Assembly: GCA_963824345.1 (NCBI GenBank)
Contig: CAWGOZ010000021.1
Location: 372,001-436,000, forward strand
Length of the DNA stretch: 64,000 nucleotides
Origin: Palsa-89 sp963824345
GTDB lineage: Bacteria > Acidobacteriota > Terriglobia > Bryobacterales > Bryobacteraceae
Direction: 5' to 3'
The notes under the pieces are model-generated. The model did not search any database. It was not told where the DNA came from and saw nothing but the letters and a program-made list of their open reading frames with translations. Both the position numbers and the translations under genes were made by a program. Below are positions 1 through 7,432 of this stretch, in pieces (the first letter of the stretch is position 1; each line of letters starts with the position of its first letter).

Positions 1-399
1 AAGCAGGAAAAAGAGAACCTGAAATTCGTGCTCGACTGGTGGCGTGAAGTGCTGGTGGCGCGGCATGTCGAACTCGCCCCGAAATATCAGGCCGACGACT
101 ACATTCAGCACGATCCCAACATCCCCACCGGACGCGACGCTTTTGTGAAGGTCATCGGACGCAGGCCGGCGGAACCGATTCCCAACGTCCTGCCGAATCT
201 GCCGGTCGCTGAGTTTGCCAAGGGCGATTACGTCGTGCTAGTTTGGAACCGCTTCGCCGTGGACCCCACCAAACCGAACGCCGCCTACGTGTACAACCAC
301 TTCAACGTCCTCCGGCTCCAGAACGGGAAAATTCAGGAGCATTGGAATAGCAACAAGAAGAATCCCACGCCTCCCGCCGGCGCAGGGCGCGGTAAGTAA
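1..399 (+). CDS. SnoaL-like (NTF2-fold) protein, 5' end cut by window edge
   Basis: The reading frame is open from the first base, so the true start lies left of the window; 132 residues are visible. The motif YIQHDPNIPTGRDAF and the C-terminal FNVLRLQNGKIQEHW are typical of small SnoaL-like proteins of the NTF2 fold, which often act as isomerases or hydrolases on small ligands; no substrate can be named. The next gene is a paralogue sharing both motifs (YIQHNPNVPNGRAGF and RVENGKIQEHW), so the pair arose by tandem duplication. The 20-base gap to the paralogue suggests one transcript. Whether this copy also has a signal peptide cannot be seen. Confidence 0.75.
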   Translation, partial: KQEKENLKFVLDWWREVLVARHVELAPKYQADDYIQHDPNIPTGRDAFVKVIGRRPAEPIPNVLPNLPVAEFAKGDYVVLVWNRFAVDPTKPNAAYVYNHFNVLRLQNGKIQEHWNSNKKNPTPPAGAGRGK

Positions 400-419
400 C
401 GGGACCAGGAGAAAAAACA

Positions 420-893
420 ATGTTTGCAAACGAAGCAATCTTAAAATTCAAGATGCTCGGCGCCGTTGGGCTGGTGGCCCTGGGTTGCTCGGTCCTGTTC
501 GCGCAAAATCTGAAACTGAGCGCTCTCGAAAAGAAGAACAGGGAAATCGCGGACCGGGAGATGCGGGAAATCCTCCAGTACGGCCATCTCGAAGTCGCCG
601 GCGAAGTGATGGCGGAATCCTACATCCAGCACAATCCGAATGTCCCCAACGGCCGCGCCGGTTTCCTGAAGGCCATGGGCAACCGCAAGCCGGACGAACT
701 GCAGCCAGGATGGAAAAACCCGCCGACCATGGTCATCACGAGCGGGCCATTCGTTCTCTACATGTTCGAACGCAAAGACAAAGACCCCGACGATCCCTCC
801 AAGGAATACACCTGGGACCATTTCGACATGCTGCGCGTGGAAAACGGCAAGATCCAGGAGCATTGGGACGAAGTAGAAAAGCGCGCGCCCTGA
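420..893 (+). CDS. Secreted SnoaL-like protein
   Basis: A 157-residue paralogue of the preceding gene. A hydrophobic stretch at about residues 12-30 (MLGAVGLVALGCSVLFAQ) looks like a signal peptide, so the NTF2-like domain probably acts in the periplasm. The domain runs from about residue 40 to the end, with YIQHNP and NGKIQEHWD motifs. An AGGAGA ribosome site lies about 8 bases before the ATG, supporting this start; an in-frame Met at residue 12 is the alternative. It is followed after 7 bases by the MBL-fold gene, so genes 1-4 look like an operon for an unidentified extracytoplasmic conversion. Function is inferred from fold only. Confidence 0.75.
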   Translation: MFANEAILKFKMLGAVGLVALGCSVLFAQNLKLSALEKKNREIADREMREILQYGHLEVAGEVMAESYIQHNPNVPNGRAGFLKAMGNRKPDELQPGWKNPPTMVITSGPFVLYMFERKDKDPDDPSKEYTWDHFDMLRVENGKIQEHWDEVEKRAP

Positions 894-900
894 TCCGGCC

Positions 901-1848
901 ATGAGTCGAGTGCTGGAGTGTTTGTGTTGCGCGGCGGCTCTGGTTGCGCTGGCCCCTGCTCCGGCACGCGCTCAGTCTCCCAGCGTGCACGCCGTTAAGG
1001 TACAGGGCAAGGTCTGGATGCTGGTGGGCGCGGGCGGGAATATCGCCATGCAGGCCGGCCAGGAAGGCGTGATCCTGGTCGACACCGGCGCATCAGGGAT
1101 GACCGATGCCGTGCTGGCCGCCATCCGGGAGGTGACCAGTGCTTCCATCCGCTACGTCTTCAACACCTCGTCAAGTCCCGATCACGTGGGCGGCAATGCA
1201 ATCGTCGCGGCGCTGCCGGGAGGATCCACCACGGGTGAGGGGCGCGGTCCGTTGCCCAGTATTACCGCGCATGAAAATGTTCTGCAGCGGATGAGCCTGC
1301 GGGATCCTAGCGGGAAGTCGCTGTATCCTACCAGCGCCTGGCCATCGGACGCCTACTTGGCATCCCATCGAAACGTATTTTTCAACGGCGAGACCGTGGA
1401 CCTGATCCACGAACCGGCGGCGCATACCGACGGCGACACCATCGTGTATTTCCGCGGCTCGAACGTGCTGGTTTCCGGCGACATCTTCACCACCACGAAC
1501 TTGCCTCTCATCGATGGCAAGCAGGGCGGCACGTCCAAGGGAACGCTCGCCGCCCTCAACGCGATGCTGGATATCGCGGTGCCGGAGAAAATGCAGGAAG
1601 GGGGTACCTACATCATTCCCGGCCATGGGCGAATCTGCGACGAGGCGGACTTGGTGGAATATCGCGACATGCTACACGAGATTCGAGACCGCATGCATGA
1701 TCTGGTGAATGTCCAGCACCTGACCCTGGAGCAGGTGAAAATGAAAAGACCCTTGCTCGGCTGGCAAGGCCGCTACAGCCGCCCGGAATGGACCACCGAC
1801 ATGTTGGTGGAAACGCTCTACGAAGAATTCAAAGCGAATGGCAAGTAA
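901..1848 (+). CDS. Secreted MBL-fold protein with degenerate metal motif
   Basis: A 315-residue protein with a signal peptide (about residues 1-25, ending PARAQS) and a metallo-beta-lactamase fold. Fold markers are VILVDTGAS near 57-65, AAHTDGDTIVYF, LVSGDIF and IIPGHGRICD. The usual N-T-H-x-H-x-D-H signature is here NTSSSPDH at about residues 88-95: Asp94 and His95 are kept but both leading histidines are serine. The later His, Asp and His ligands are kept. I infer that the site binds one metal ion or an altered pair; activity is unknown. Relatives act on quinoproteins, lactones and glyoxalase-type thioesters. The last 11 bases overlap the next gene, which suggests translational coupling. 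Confidence 0.8.
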   Translation: MSRVLECLCCAAALVALAPAPARAQSPSVHAVKVQGKVWMLVGAGGNIAMQAGQEGVILVDTGASGMTDAVLAAIREVTSASIRYVFNTSSSPDHVGGNAIVAALPGGSTTGEGRGPLPSITAHENVLQRMSLRDPSGKSLYPTSAWPSDAYLASHRNVFFNGETVDLIHEPAAHTDGDTIVYFRGSNVLVSGDIFTTTNLPLIDGKQGGTSKGTLAALNAMLDIAVPEKMQEGGTYIIPGHGRICDEADLVEYRDMLHEIRDRMHDLVNVQHLTLEQVKMKRPLLGWQGRYSRPEWTTDMLVETLYEEFKANGK

Positions 1849-2686
1849 GAGCGCGCTTCGCTGGCTATGCATCCTTGTAATCCCTGCCGCTGTTCTGGCG
1901 CAGCAAGCGCCCGCGGACGGACCCGCCATCTATCAGCGCTTTGCGCCGGTCGATCTGACGGGACACTGGGTGTCCGTCGTCACCGAAGATTGGGAAGTAC
2001 GCATGCTCCCGTTAGCCAAGGGGGATTTTGTCAGTCTGCCGCTTAACGCCGCCGGGCAGAAGGCGGCCAATGCGTGGGATCCCGCCAAAGATCAGGCCGC
2101 CGGTGAAGCCTGCAAGGCCTACTCCGCGCCCGCGCTCCTGCGCATTCCGGGACGCCTGAAGATCGCCTGGCAGGATGGCGGAAAGACCTTGCGCATCGAC
2201 ACCGATGCAGGCCAGCAGACCCGTCTGTTGCATTTCGCCGGAGTGGAGCCGAGCGGCGAAGCGGGGTGGCAAGGTTATTCCGCTGCTTCCTGGGAGTACG
2301 CCGGAGGCTTCGATCCCGCAGTGGCGATCGCTGCTGGCCCCGCGGCTGCGGCGGCTGGCGCCGGTGGACCCGGTGCTGTGCCCGCGGGTGGTACCCGCCG
2401 CGCCCGGGCAGGCCGGCCTTTGACGCCGCAGGGCGGCGCGCTCAAGGTGGTGACTACTCATCTCAAGCCCGGCTACCTGCGTAAGAACGGCGTTCCCTAC
2501 AGCGCGAATGCCGTGCTGACCGAGTATTTCAACGTGCATGCGGACCCCCACGGCGTCGATTGGATGATCGTAACCACCATCGTTCACGACCCGGCGTATC
2601 TTATCGTGGACTATATCGTGAGCACGAATTTCAAGCGTGAGCCCGACGATTCGAAGTGGCGCCCGCGGCCCTGCACGGCGCAGTAG
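1838..2686 (+). CDS. Secreted protein of unknown function
   Basis: A 282-residue protein with a signal peptide (about residues 1-21, ending AVLAQ). The ATG lies inside the 3' end of the MBL-fold gene. The N-terminal part has the string DLTGHWVSVVTEDWEVRM, a layout common in secreted acidobacterial proteins of unknown role. It is joined by an Ala/Gly/Pro-rich linker (about 166-200) to a C-terminal part containing TTHLKPGYLRKNGVPYS and TEYFNVHADPHG. I do not recognise a catalytic motif. Its place suggests work together with the MBL-fold and SnoaL-like proteins outside the cytoplasm. Confidence 0.7.
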   Translation: MASKSALRWLCILVIPAAVLAQQAPADGPAIYQRFAPVDLTGHWVSVVTEDWEVRMLPLAKGDFVSLPLNAAGQKAANAWDPAKDQAAGEACKAYSAPALLRIPGRLKIAWQDGGKTLRIDTDAGQQTRLLHFAGVEPSGEAGWQGYSAASWEYAGGFDPAVAIAAGPAAAAAGAGGPGAVPAGGTRRARAGRPLTPQGGALKVVTTHLKPGYLRKNGVPYSANAVLTEYFNVHADPHGVDWMIVTTIVHDPAYLIVDYIVSTNFKREPDDSKWRPRPCTAQ

Positions 2687-2710
2687 AACACTAGTTCACA
2701 GACACCTTGC

Positions 2711-4096
2711 TCAAGACACCATGATCATCGCCATGAAGGTGGTCCTGTCGATCACCTCGCGATACGCTTCCATGGTCTTCTCCAGCGGATATTTCGCGGT
2801 GATCATGGTCTTGGCGTCGAACCTTCCGCTTTCGATGAGCCGCACGTAGCGCGGCATGTCCCGCATGCTGTTGGTCCCGCCAAACTGGCTGGAGTGGTGC
2901 GTCTTGCTGGCGTTGGTCCATTGATTCACCGGAAACGCGACCGTGGCCTGGGTCGGATATCCGACGCCGGTGGTGCAAATGTGGCCGCCCCCCGGACAGC
3001 ACTGCCACAACTGTTGGAGCTGCAGAATGCCGGTTGGATCCGGTCCCGCTTCCACCTTCGGTTTCGCGCGGTCGTAGCCCACCGCCTCGATGATGAAGTC
3101 CGGGCCGATATTGGCGGCAATCCCGCCGCGATTGGCGAGATGATTCTGGCCGCCCGCAAAGAACCGATCCGTCCCGGCGCACAGATCCTTGATCTTGGGC
3201 ACCAGATTGTCTCCCTCGGCATTGGGATCGAACGCATGCGTCGCGCCAACCTTCAGCCCCAGCTCGCGGCGGGCACGGATCGGTTCCACCAGAACGATTT
3301 TGGCCGCGCCCATAATTCTCGCGCCTTGAACCGCGCTCAATCCCACCGGTCCGCCGCCCCACACCGCGACGTTCGACCCGGGTTCCACTGGCGCAAGGGT
3401 CATGGTGGTTCCCAGTCCGCAGCCGGACACGCAGTGCAGCGTGGCCAACTCCACCGATGAAACGTCGGTGAAAACCGGAACCACTCCTTCTTCGTACAAC
3501 ACCATCAACTCGGCCAAGCCGCCGATGTTCGCGGCAGCGAATACCTTGTCGCCATTGGACCGGGTTGCCAGCGGGAAGGTCTTCACGTTGGCGCCGGATT
3601 GACAGCGGTCCGCTCTCCCGCGCAGGCAGTCGTAGCAAACGCCGCACTGCGGAGTGACCGGAACGATCACCCGATCGCCCACCTTTACCCGATGCACTTC
3701 CGGCCCGATGGCTTCCACAATACCGACGCCGCCGTGGCCCTGGATGGTGGGTTCATTGGGATCGTTCACGATGACCGGCGCTTGTGGACCCAGTGGGTCG
3801 GGACGGCCGCCGTCCTGTGTCCCAAAAATTCGGACGGTCATGGTGTAGCAGCATTGGCTCACTTCGGTGCGCACCAGCACCTGCCGTCCGCTGATAGGAA
3901 GCAGGGTCAGCTCTTCCAGGTGCGTCGTATCCGGTCCATAGCCGGTGGATACCCAAGCTTTGAATTTCCGGCCCGCGACCGTGCCGGTTTTTTGCGCCGG
4001 AGCCAATCCAGCTTGACCCGCAAAGGCAGCGCCGCCGACCGCGGTCTTCAAAATATTGCGGCGCGAAACCGCGGACGAGAGTTTCTTTGAATCCAT
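2711..4096 (-). CDS. Tat-exported zinc-dependent alcohol dehydrogenase
   Basis: A 461-residue medium-chain dehydrogenase. It begins with a twin-arginine signal (SRRNILKTAVGGAAFAG, about residues 9-25), so export of the folded protein is predicted. The structural zinc lobe is visible as CGVCYDCLRGRADRC, and the nucleotide fold as GGGPVGLSAVQGARIMGAAK followed by an acidic strand end (VLVEP). The catalytic region reads SQCCYTM and GHGGVGIVEAIGPEV, with GHG where the family usually has GHE. It is convergent with the upstream cluster and divergent from the PQQ dehydrogenase. Export of an NAD(P)-type enzyme is odd: it may carry a tightly bound cofactor or oxidise a periplasmic alcohol. The substrate is unknown. 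Confidence 0.8.
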   Translation of the reverse strand: MDSKKLSSAVSRRNILKTAVGGAAFAGQAGLAPAQKTGTVAGRKFKAWVSTGYGPDTTHLEELTLLPISGRQVLVRTEVSQCCYTMTVRIFGTQDGGRPDPLGPQAPVIVNDPNEPTIQGHGGVGIVEAIGPEVHRVKVGDRVIVPVTPQCGVCYDCLRGRADRCQSGANVKTFPLATRSNGDKVFAAANIGGLAELMVLYEEGVVPVFTDVSSVELATLHCVSGCGLGTTMTLAPVEPGSNVAVWGGGPVGLSAVQGARIMGAAKIVLVEPIRARRELGLKVGATHAFDPNAEGDNLVPKIKDLCAGTDRFFAGGQNHLANRGGIAANIGPDFIIEAVGYDRAKPKVEAGPDPTGILQLQQLWQCCPGGGHICTTGVGYPTQATVAFPVNQWTNASKTHHSSQFGGTNSMRDMPRYVRLIESGRFDAKTMITAKYPLEKTMEAYREVIDRTTFMAMIMVS

Positions 4097-4201
4097 AAGT
4101 TCTCACGCTCTCCTACTAGCCCCAAATTATGTCATAAGAGGATGCCAGTGGGAGCGCAAGCCCTGCGTTTAGTGGTGTAAGATGAATGTCTTCTTTCGAC
4201 T

Positions 4202-6172
4202 ATGCGAATACATTTGCTTTGCCTGTTCTCCATCGCGCTGGTTGCCGCCGCCCAGCAAAAGCCGCCGGTCCCGGGCGCGAAGTCCTACGAGACCCGTTGC
4301 GCGGTCTGCCATGGAGGCGATGGAAATGGAACCGAGCGCGCCCCCAGCATTTATGGATTCCTCTCAGCGAATCCCAATTCGCAGATCGCGGCTCTGATCC
4401 GTAAAGGGTTCAAGGCCATGCCGCCGCATGATCTCTCCGATTCCGAAATGACCGACCTGGTGGCCTTCATTCATACCCTGCGGCCTATCCGCGGCGCTGA
4501 ACTGCACCAGGTGAAGCGCGCCACCGTGAAACTCCAAGACGGAAGCCAACTCGAAGGCGAGGTTCTGAACCAGACCAACTTCGACATGCAGCTCTCTACT
4601 GCTGACGGCAAACTCCATTTGCTGACCGCAGCGGCGAACGGCGGCAGCGGCATCATCTACCGCGAAAATTCGCTGCTGCCGAAAATGGACTGGCCGCGCT
4701 ACGACGGTAGCTATACCGGAAACCGCGACAGCTCGCTCGACCAAATCAATACCGCCAACGTCGGCCGACTGACCATGAAATGGATGTTCCCCGTCCCGGA
4801 CGCGCCGCGCTTGGAAGCGACCCCGGTGGTAATGGACGGAGTAATGTACGTCACGGCGGCAAACGCGGTCTACGCGCTGGATGCAACATCGGGACGGCAA
4901 ATTTGGGTGTACCAGCGTCCCATCACCCCGGGATTGCTGGGAGAGGCCGCTGGCGGCGCCAATCGCGGCGCAGCGGTGGAGGGCGGCCGGGTATTCATGC
5001 TCACCGATAATGCTCATCTGCTCGCGTTGAATAAGAATTCCGGCAAGCTGCTCTGGGACCGGGCCATGACGGATTGGCCCAAGTCGCAGTACAGCGCTTC
5101 GGGCGCTCCGCTGGTGGTCGGGGATTTGGTGATGGCTGGGGTGGCCGGAGGCGAGGAAGGCGCCCGGGGATTCGTGGCCGCATATCAAGCGTCCACCGGT
5201 GAGGAGGCCTGGCGATTCTGGACCGTTCCCAAACCTGGCGAGAAACTATCGGAAACCTGGATCGGCAGCGCCTTGGAACACGGTTGCGGCGCCACCTGGC
5301 TGAGCGGCTCCTACGATCCGGATCTCGATTTGCTTTACTGGGCGGTCGGCAACCCCTGCCCGGATTTCAATGGCGAGGACCGCAAAGGCGATAACCTCTA
5401 CACCGACAGCGTGCTCGCTTTGAAACCCAAGACCGGCGAATTGAAGTGGTATTACCAGTTCACGCCGCACGATACGCACGATTGGGATGCCACCGAGCCC
5501 TTGCTGCTGGTGGATACAACGTTTCAGGGAAGTCCTCGCAAGCTGCTGGTCCAGGCCAATCGAAACGGATTCTTCTTTGTGCTGGATAGAGCCAACGGGG
5601 AAGTGCTGCTAGCCAAACCTTTCACAAAATCCACCTGGGCCAGCGGGTACACCAAAGAAGGCAAGCCTATCCTATTGCCAAATTCCGAACCTACTCTCGA
5701 AGGAGCGCTGGGTTGCCCCTTTTCGGGAACCAACTGGATGTCTTCGTCCTATAACTCCCTGATGAAGCTGTTCTTTTTTGCCGCCAGCGATACCTGCGGA
5801 ATCATTCGCTCGATTCCTGCGCCTTTTGAAATGGGCTTCCGGTTTTTCAATGGCACCATGAGCGACGTTCCCGGCGGCCAGCGCACGGTTCGCGCCATCG
5901 ACATTCAAACCGGCAACACCGTCTGGGACTACGTCCAAACGCCGGGCGGAAGAAGCGCGGTGGGAACGCTTTCCACCAATGGCGGCCTGGTGTTCACCGG
6001 CGAGGACACCGGAGTCTTCACCGCATTGGACGGCAAAACCGGGAAACCCTTGTGGCATTTCCAGGCCAACACGTCGTTCCGAGCGTCGCCTATGACCTAT
6101 ATGGTGGGAGGCAAGCAATACGTGTCGATCGCCGGCTCCGCGGGCTTTCTGACTTTCGGACTGCCGGAATAA
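4202..6172 (+). CDS. Cytochrome c-PQQ-dependent dehydrogenase fusion
   Basis: A 656-residue secreted protein. After a short signal peptide (to about residue 18) a cytochrome c domain has the haem site C33-A-V-C36-H37 and a likely axial Met in KAMPPHD near 73. From about residue 160 a PQQ-type beta-propeller follows, with repeated tryptophan-docking strings such as GRQIWVYQRP, GKLLWDRAM, GELKWYYQF and HDTHDWDATEP. Family members oxidise alcohols or sugars in the periplasm and pass electrons through the haem. The haem domain is at the N-terminus, unlike the C-terminal haem of classic quinohaemoprotein alcohol dehydrogenases. It is followed after 5 bases by an aldose epimerase, which suggests a sugar substrate. 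Confidence 0.85.
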   Translation: MRIHLLCLFSIALVAAAQQKPPVPGAKSYETRCAVCHGGDGNGTERAPSIYGFLSANPNSQIAALIRKGFKAMPPHDLSDSEMTDLVAFIHTLRPIRGAELHQVKRATVKLQDGSQLEGEVLNQTNFDMQLSTADGKLHLLTAAANGGSGIIYRENSLLPKMDWPRYDGSYTGNRDSSLDQINTANVGRLTMKWMFPVPDAPRLEATPVVMDGVMYVTAANAVYALDATSGRQIWVYQRPITPGLLGEAAGGANRGAAVEGGRVFMLTDNAHLLALNKNSGKLLWDRAMTDWPKSQYSASGAPLVVGDLVMAGVAGGEEGARGFVAAYQASTGEEAWRFWTVPKPGEKLSETWIGSALEHGCGATWLSGSYDPDLDLLYWAVGNPCPDFNGEDRKGDNLYTDSVLALKPKTGELKWYYQFTPHDTHDWDATEPLLLVDTTFQGSPRKLLVQANRNGFFFVLDRANGEVLLAKPFTKSTWASGYTKEGKPILLPNSEPTLEGALGCPFSGTNWMSSSYNSLMKLFFFAASDTCGIIRSIPAPFEMGFRFFNGTMSDVPGGQRTVRAIDIQTGNTVWDYVQTPGGRSAVGTLSTNGGLVFTGEDTGVFTALDGKTGKPLWHFQANTSFRASPMTYMVGGKQYVSIAGSAGFLTFGLPE

Positions 6173-6177
6173 CGCTC

Positions 6178-7215
6178 ATGAAAATCTCAATCCTGTTCCT
6201 GATGCTTGCGGCTACGCTCTGCGCCGCGAACTACACGGCACAACGCACGACAATCGAAGGCGTCCCCGTGATCAGCCTCGCCGACGCCGCCCAGGGAGTG
6301 GAAGTCACCGTCCTGCCTTCCATCGGCAACCGGGTGAGCGAGATGAAACTACATGGGAAGAATATTTTGTTTTTCCAATCGGGCAACCTCGCCGAGCTGC
6401 AAAAGAAACCGGACCTCAGTGGAATTCCATTCCTTGCGCCCTGGGCGAATCGTCTGGATGAAGAGAGTTTCTGGGCCAACGGCAAAAAATATCCATTTAA
6501 TATGACGCTCGGAAATGTCCGCGGCCCGATTCCCGTTCACGGGCTATTGATGAATTCGGATCTCTGGGAAGTGGCGGAGGTGGCCGCCGACCGTAAATCG
6601 GCCCGCGTGACCAGCCGGCTGGCGTTCTGGAAGCACCCCGAGTTAATGGCGCAGTGGCCATTCGCGCACGAGTATGAGATGACCTACCGGCTGGCCGATG
6701 GCATGCTTGAGACCCAGTTGACGGTGACCAACCTGAGCGCGGACCCCATGCCGATCGTGCTTGGCTTTCACCCGTTCTACCGAATCCCGGACGTCCCGCG
6801 CGATCAGTGGCAGGCGAACATACCGGCCCGCAAGATCGTGGTCGCCGACAGCCGTCTGGTAGCCACCGGCGAGTTCACGCCGTTTGACTTGCCAACTCCA
6901 CTGCCCCTGAAAGGCCATCCGCTGGATACCGGATTTACGGATCTGGTTCGCGATTCCGAAGGCCGTGCGCACTTCTCGATCGAAGCAGCCGGCAAGAAAG
7001 TGGAGACGCTTTTCGGGCCGAAGTACCCCGCTTCGGTTATCTTTTCGCCGCCGCCGGCCGAGGGACAAAACCGCGAGTTTATCTGCATTGAGCCGATGGC
7101 CGGAATTACAGACGCCGTTAACCTGAACCACGCAGGCAAATACCCCAACCTGCAAACCGTAGCGCCCGGTGCGAAGTGGACCGAAAGCTTCTGGGTCCGC
7201 GTCAGCGGTATGTGA
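6178..7215 (+). CDS. Secreted aldose 1-epimerase family protein
   Basis: The 345-residue reading starts at ATG 6178, because the signal peptide MKISILFLMLAATLCAA begins there; the frame is also open further upstream inside the PQQ gene, but that would bury the signal. Galactose-mutarotase-like motifs are APWANRLDEESF, PVHGLLMNSDLWEV (probable catalytic His), LGFHPFYRI and ICIEPMAGITDAVN (probable catalytic Glu). The enzyme would interconvert sugar anomers in the periplasm. It lies 5 bases after the PQQ dehydrogenase and so likely presents the correct anomer to it, which is inference from context. Confidence 0.8.
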   Translation: MKISILFLMLAATLCAANYTAQRTTIEGVPVISLADAAQGVEVTVLPSIGNRVSEMKLHGKNILFFQSGNLAELQKKPDLSGIPFLAPWANRLDEESFWANGKKYPFNMTLGNVRGPIPVHGLLMNSDLWEVAEVAADRKSARVTSRLAFWKHPELMAQWPFAHEYEMTYRLADGMLETQLTVTNLSADPMPIVLGFHPFYRIPDVPRDQWQANIPARKIVVADSRLVATGEFTPFDLPTPLPLKGHPLDTGFTDLVRDSEGRAHFSIEAAGKKVETLFGPKYPASVIFSPPPAEGQNREFICIEPMAGITDAVNLNHAGKYPNLQTVAPGAKWTESFWVRVSGM

Positions 7216-7295
7216 CATAACAGCAGCAAAACATCGTCTAATTATCGTCAACCGCTAATTTAGATCAAAATTGATTTGCATGCAACGTTTCATTC

Positions 7296-7324
7296 TTGCT
7301 ACGGAGAACCGCTAAGTATATACT
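7296..7324 (+). promoter_or_regulatory. Sigma70-type promoter of the first TonB receptor
   Basis: TTGCTA at 7296-7301 and TATACT at 7319-7324 are separated by 17 bases. The same arrangement (TTGATA, 17 bases, TATACT) stands before the paralogous receptor at 11199-11227. Finding it twice makes it credible as a real promoter. Transcription would begin near 7331. Confidence 0.65.
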
Positions 7325-7395
7325 TGCCCACAATGCCGGGTGCCGTAACTACGGCTCCGGTTGGCTGGGGTTTATGTGACTAAGTGCGTCAGGTC
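7325..7395 (+). promoter_or_regulatory. Conserved 5' leader with hairpin, TonB receptor copy A
   Basis: Just after the promoter, 7336-7360 can fold as CCGG / GCCGTA-AC-TACGGC / CCGG, a nearly uninterrupted stem. The leader of the second receptor has a hairpin in the same position with the same outer CCGG pairs and the same flanking words (ATGCCGG before; TTATGTG after, TAATGTG in copy B). The stretch from 7216 to 7432 shows no gene. Role unknown: an RNA-level control element or simply shared ancestry. Confidence 0.45.
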
Positions 7396-7432
7396 TTCCC
7401 TGTCCGCTGAAAATTGAATATTTAGGGAGCTT

